Below, one piece after another: positions 62,742-64,000 of a DNA stretch of 64,000 nucleotides. Location: assembly GCF_037976825.1 (NCBI RefSeq), contig NZ_CP150269.1, positions 5,903,501 through 5,967,500 on the forward strand, read 5' to 3'. This DNA comes from Paenibacillus sp. FSL K6-1330 (GTDB lineage: Bacteria > Bacillota > Bacilli > Paenibacillales > Paenibacillaceae). Position 1 is the stretch's first letter, and each line of letters starts with the position of its first letter. The notes under the pieces are model-generated. The model was not told where the DNA came from. It ran no database searches and saw only the letters and a list, made by a program, of their open reading frames with translations. The position numbers were made by a program, and so were the translations under genes.

Positions 62742-63710
62742 ATGACAAAACCATATCCATTGTTGTTCCAACCCGAATTTAAAGAACGTGTGTGGGGTGG
62801 CCGTGCCCTGGAGCAATTCGGCTTGGACATTCCGGAAGGACATATCGGAGAAGGCTGGATGATCGCCGACCATCCGAACGGTACGACCAGTATTGTGAAC
62901 GGTGAACTTGCCGGCCGCGGCCTGGATCAGGTTCGTGAGCAATTTGGACGAGAGTGGTTTGGCAGCAAAGGATTCTCCGAAGTTAACGGACGTTTCCCTC
63001 TGCTGATCAAGCTGCTTGACTGTAATGACAACCTCTCGGTCCAGGTCCATCCAACCGATGACTACGAGGGGCTTCCGAAAGGCGAGCTGGGCAAGACTGA
63101 AATGTGGTATGTGCTGGATGCGAAGCCGGACGCCAAAATCATATACGGTCTGAAAGAAGGCGTTAGCCGCGAAACTTTGAAAGAAGCTATGGAAAGCGGC
63201 AAGGTTATGGACCAACTGCAAGAAGTGTCCGTAAAAGCCGGAGATACATTCTACATACCTGCCGGTACAGTACATGCGCTGTGTGCGGGCGTTGTAGTAG
63301 CGGAAATTCAGCAAAATTCGGATACAACCTACCGGATTTTCGATTATAATCGACCAGGCCTTGACGGTAAGCCACGTGAGCTTCATATTGAAGACTCCTT
63401 GAACGTGACGGCCTATGAAGGATCGGGCGCAACCACCATGAGCACGGAAGGAACCGCGCCTGGAGAATGGCTTGAGCTTGCCAAATCCCCCTATTTTGTA
63501 GTCGAAAAAGGCGTTGTTAACGGTGCCTGGTCCTTATCTACTTCCGCGGAAAGCTTCACTATCGTGGTGGTATGCGATGGTCAAGGAACCCTCAGCTGGG
63601 ATAACGGCTCCATTGATTACACGTCCGGACAATGCTTCCTGCTCCCAGCTAACCTGGGTGCATATACACTGGATGGGCAATCTACGGTTCTTCGTTCATA
63701 TCTTCCTTAA
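62742..63710 (+). CDS. manA: Mannose-6-phosphate isomerase, class I
   Basis: The 322-residue cupin enzyme has the zinc-binding VQVHPTDDYEGL (about 98-109), KTEMWYVLDA, GTVHALCAGVV and the QNSDTTYRIFDYNRPG active-site strand. It interconverts mannose-6-phosphate and fructose-6-phosphate. Two starts are possible: ATG 62733, too close to AAAGGT, and ATG 62742, 11 bases after it; the latter is used. It follows ytqB by 73 bp on the same strand. Confidence 0.93.
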   Translation: MTKPYPLLFQPEFKERVWGGRALEQFGLDIPEGHIGEGWMIADHPNGTTSIVNGELAGRGLDQVREQFGREWFGSKGFSEVNGRFPLLIKLLDCNDNLSVQVHPTDDYEGLPKGELGKTEMWYVLDAKPDAKIIYGLKEGVSRETLKEAMESGKVMDQLQEVSVKAGDTFYIPAGTVHALCAGVVVAEIQQNSDTTYRIFDYNRPGLDGKPRELHIEDSLNVTAYEGSGATTMSTEGTAPGEWLELAKSPYFVVEKGVVNGAWSLSTSAESFTIVVVCDGQGTLSWDNGSIDYTSGQCFLLPANLGAYTLDGQSTVLRSYLP

Positions 63711-63767
63711 ACAGGGTATAAATAATTGAGATAAACCATTCGTTTTTGTGGAGGTGTTAAGCCTGTG

Positions 63768-64000
63768 ATGCAAACCGACACGTTTACGATGCTGAATGCG
63801 CAGGGCATGCATGTTTTTGTATATCAATGGTTGCCAGAGCAGGACCATCCCATTCGTGCCATCGTGCAAATTGCGCATGGTATGTGCGAAACCGGCAAGC
63901 GGTACGAGGAGCTTGCCGAGTTGCTGACAGGGTACGGCTACGCCGTGTACTGCAACGACCATCGGGGTCATGGACAAACGTCGGGCCTTACGCTTCTCGG
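63768..64000 (+). CDS. Alpha/beta hydrolase (monoacylglycerol lipase-like), truncated by the window
   Basis: The first 77 codons are visible, starting at ATG 63768 (or GTG 63765) after GGAGG. The sequence shows the serine aminopeptidase/monoglyceride lipase fold: VQIAHGMCE supplies the oxyanion HG motif and YCNDHRGHGQT the conserved DxRGHG turn. The nucleophile elbow lies beyond the window, so activity cannot be judged. Confidence 0.85.
   Translation, partial: MQTDTFTMLNAQGMHVFVYQWLPEQDHPIRAIVQIAHGMCETGKRYEELAELLTGYGYAVYCNDHRGHGQTSGLTLL

Overview
The window is chromosomal DNA of a Gram-positive, endospore-forming bacterium, most likely Paenibacillus or a close relative (inference). The evidence is strong AGGAGG-type ribosome binding sites, Bacillales gene order (ytxC-thrS; pheST-zapA-mutS2-yshE; infC-rpmI-rplT; ytqA-ytqB), T-box and SAM-I leaders, CotF-type coat proteins, a Spo0E-like protein and menaquinone synthesis by the futalosine route (mqnC). 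I see no prophage, transposase, integrase, CRISPR array or large foreign island. Most of the window is core metabolism and translation.

Layout. 0-10 kb: a 3D-domain cell-wall protein, a hairpin-rich intergenic repeat, T-box-controlled thrS, ytxC, mqnC, and a metA-metI-metC operon under a SAM-I riboswitch. 10-21 kb: CorA, an HRDC protein, fructokinase gmuE, a ypcP-modA-modB cluster, a cobalamin adenosyltransferase/pseudouridine synthase/ArsC-like cluster, a Spo0E-like protein and the alaR-alaT pair. 21-31 kb: two coat proteins, an FAD oxidoreductase, an MFS transporter, a zinc-ribbon protein, yshE with a tiny downstream membrane protein, mutS2, a small membrane protein, a CuA-type cupredoxin lipoprotein and a giant ZapA. 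31-40 kb: pheST with T-box, an ABC-F ATPase behind an elaborate attenuator-like leader, a TetR/HXXEE pair with tandem operators, and tRNA-Gly and tRNA-Pro. 40-54 kb: a DRE-TIM aldolase, pepA, a PAS histidine kinase, a peroxiredoxin with a perfect PerR box, and the T-box-controlled ilvB-ilvN-ilvC-leuA cluster. This cluster is separated from leuB by an opposite-strand aldo/keto reductase and repeat-rich DNA. 54-64 kb: a GNAT protein, a Gly/Phe/Pro-repeat protein, the infC operon (probable AUC start, L20-type leader), two glycosyltransferases, trmB, the tRNA-modification pair ytqA-ytqB, manA and the start of an alpha/beta hydrolase.

The recurrent theme is RNA-level control. Three T-boxes (thrS, pheS, ilvB), one SAM-I riboswitch, one L20-type leader and one probable ribosome-dependent attenuator (ABC-F gene) all act by premature termination. 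The best candidate for something undescribed is the ABC-F leader at about 37.25-37.65 kb. It has a clear promoter, a two-codon ORF overlapping one strand of competing stems, a 43-codon ORF, and a terminator just before the gene. Other items of interest are the intergenic repeat family at 1.0 and 16.0 kb, a second inverted-repeat-bounded element at 46.6-46.9 kb, the 643-residue ZapA coiled-coil fusion, and a 26-residue membrane protein after yshE.
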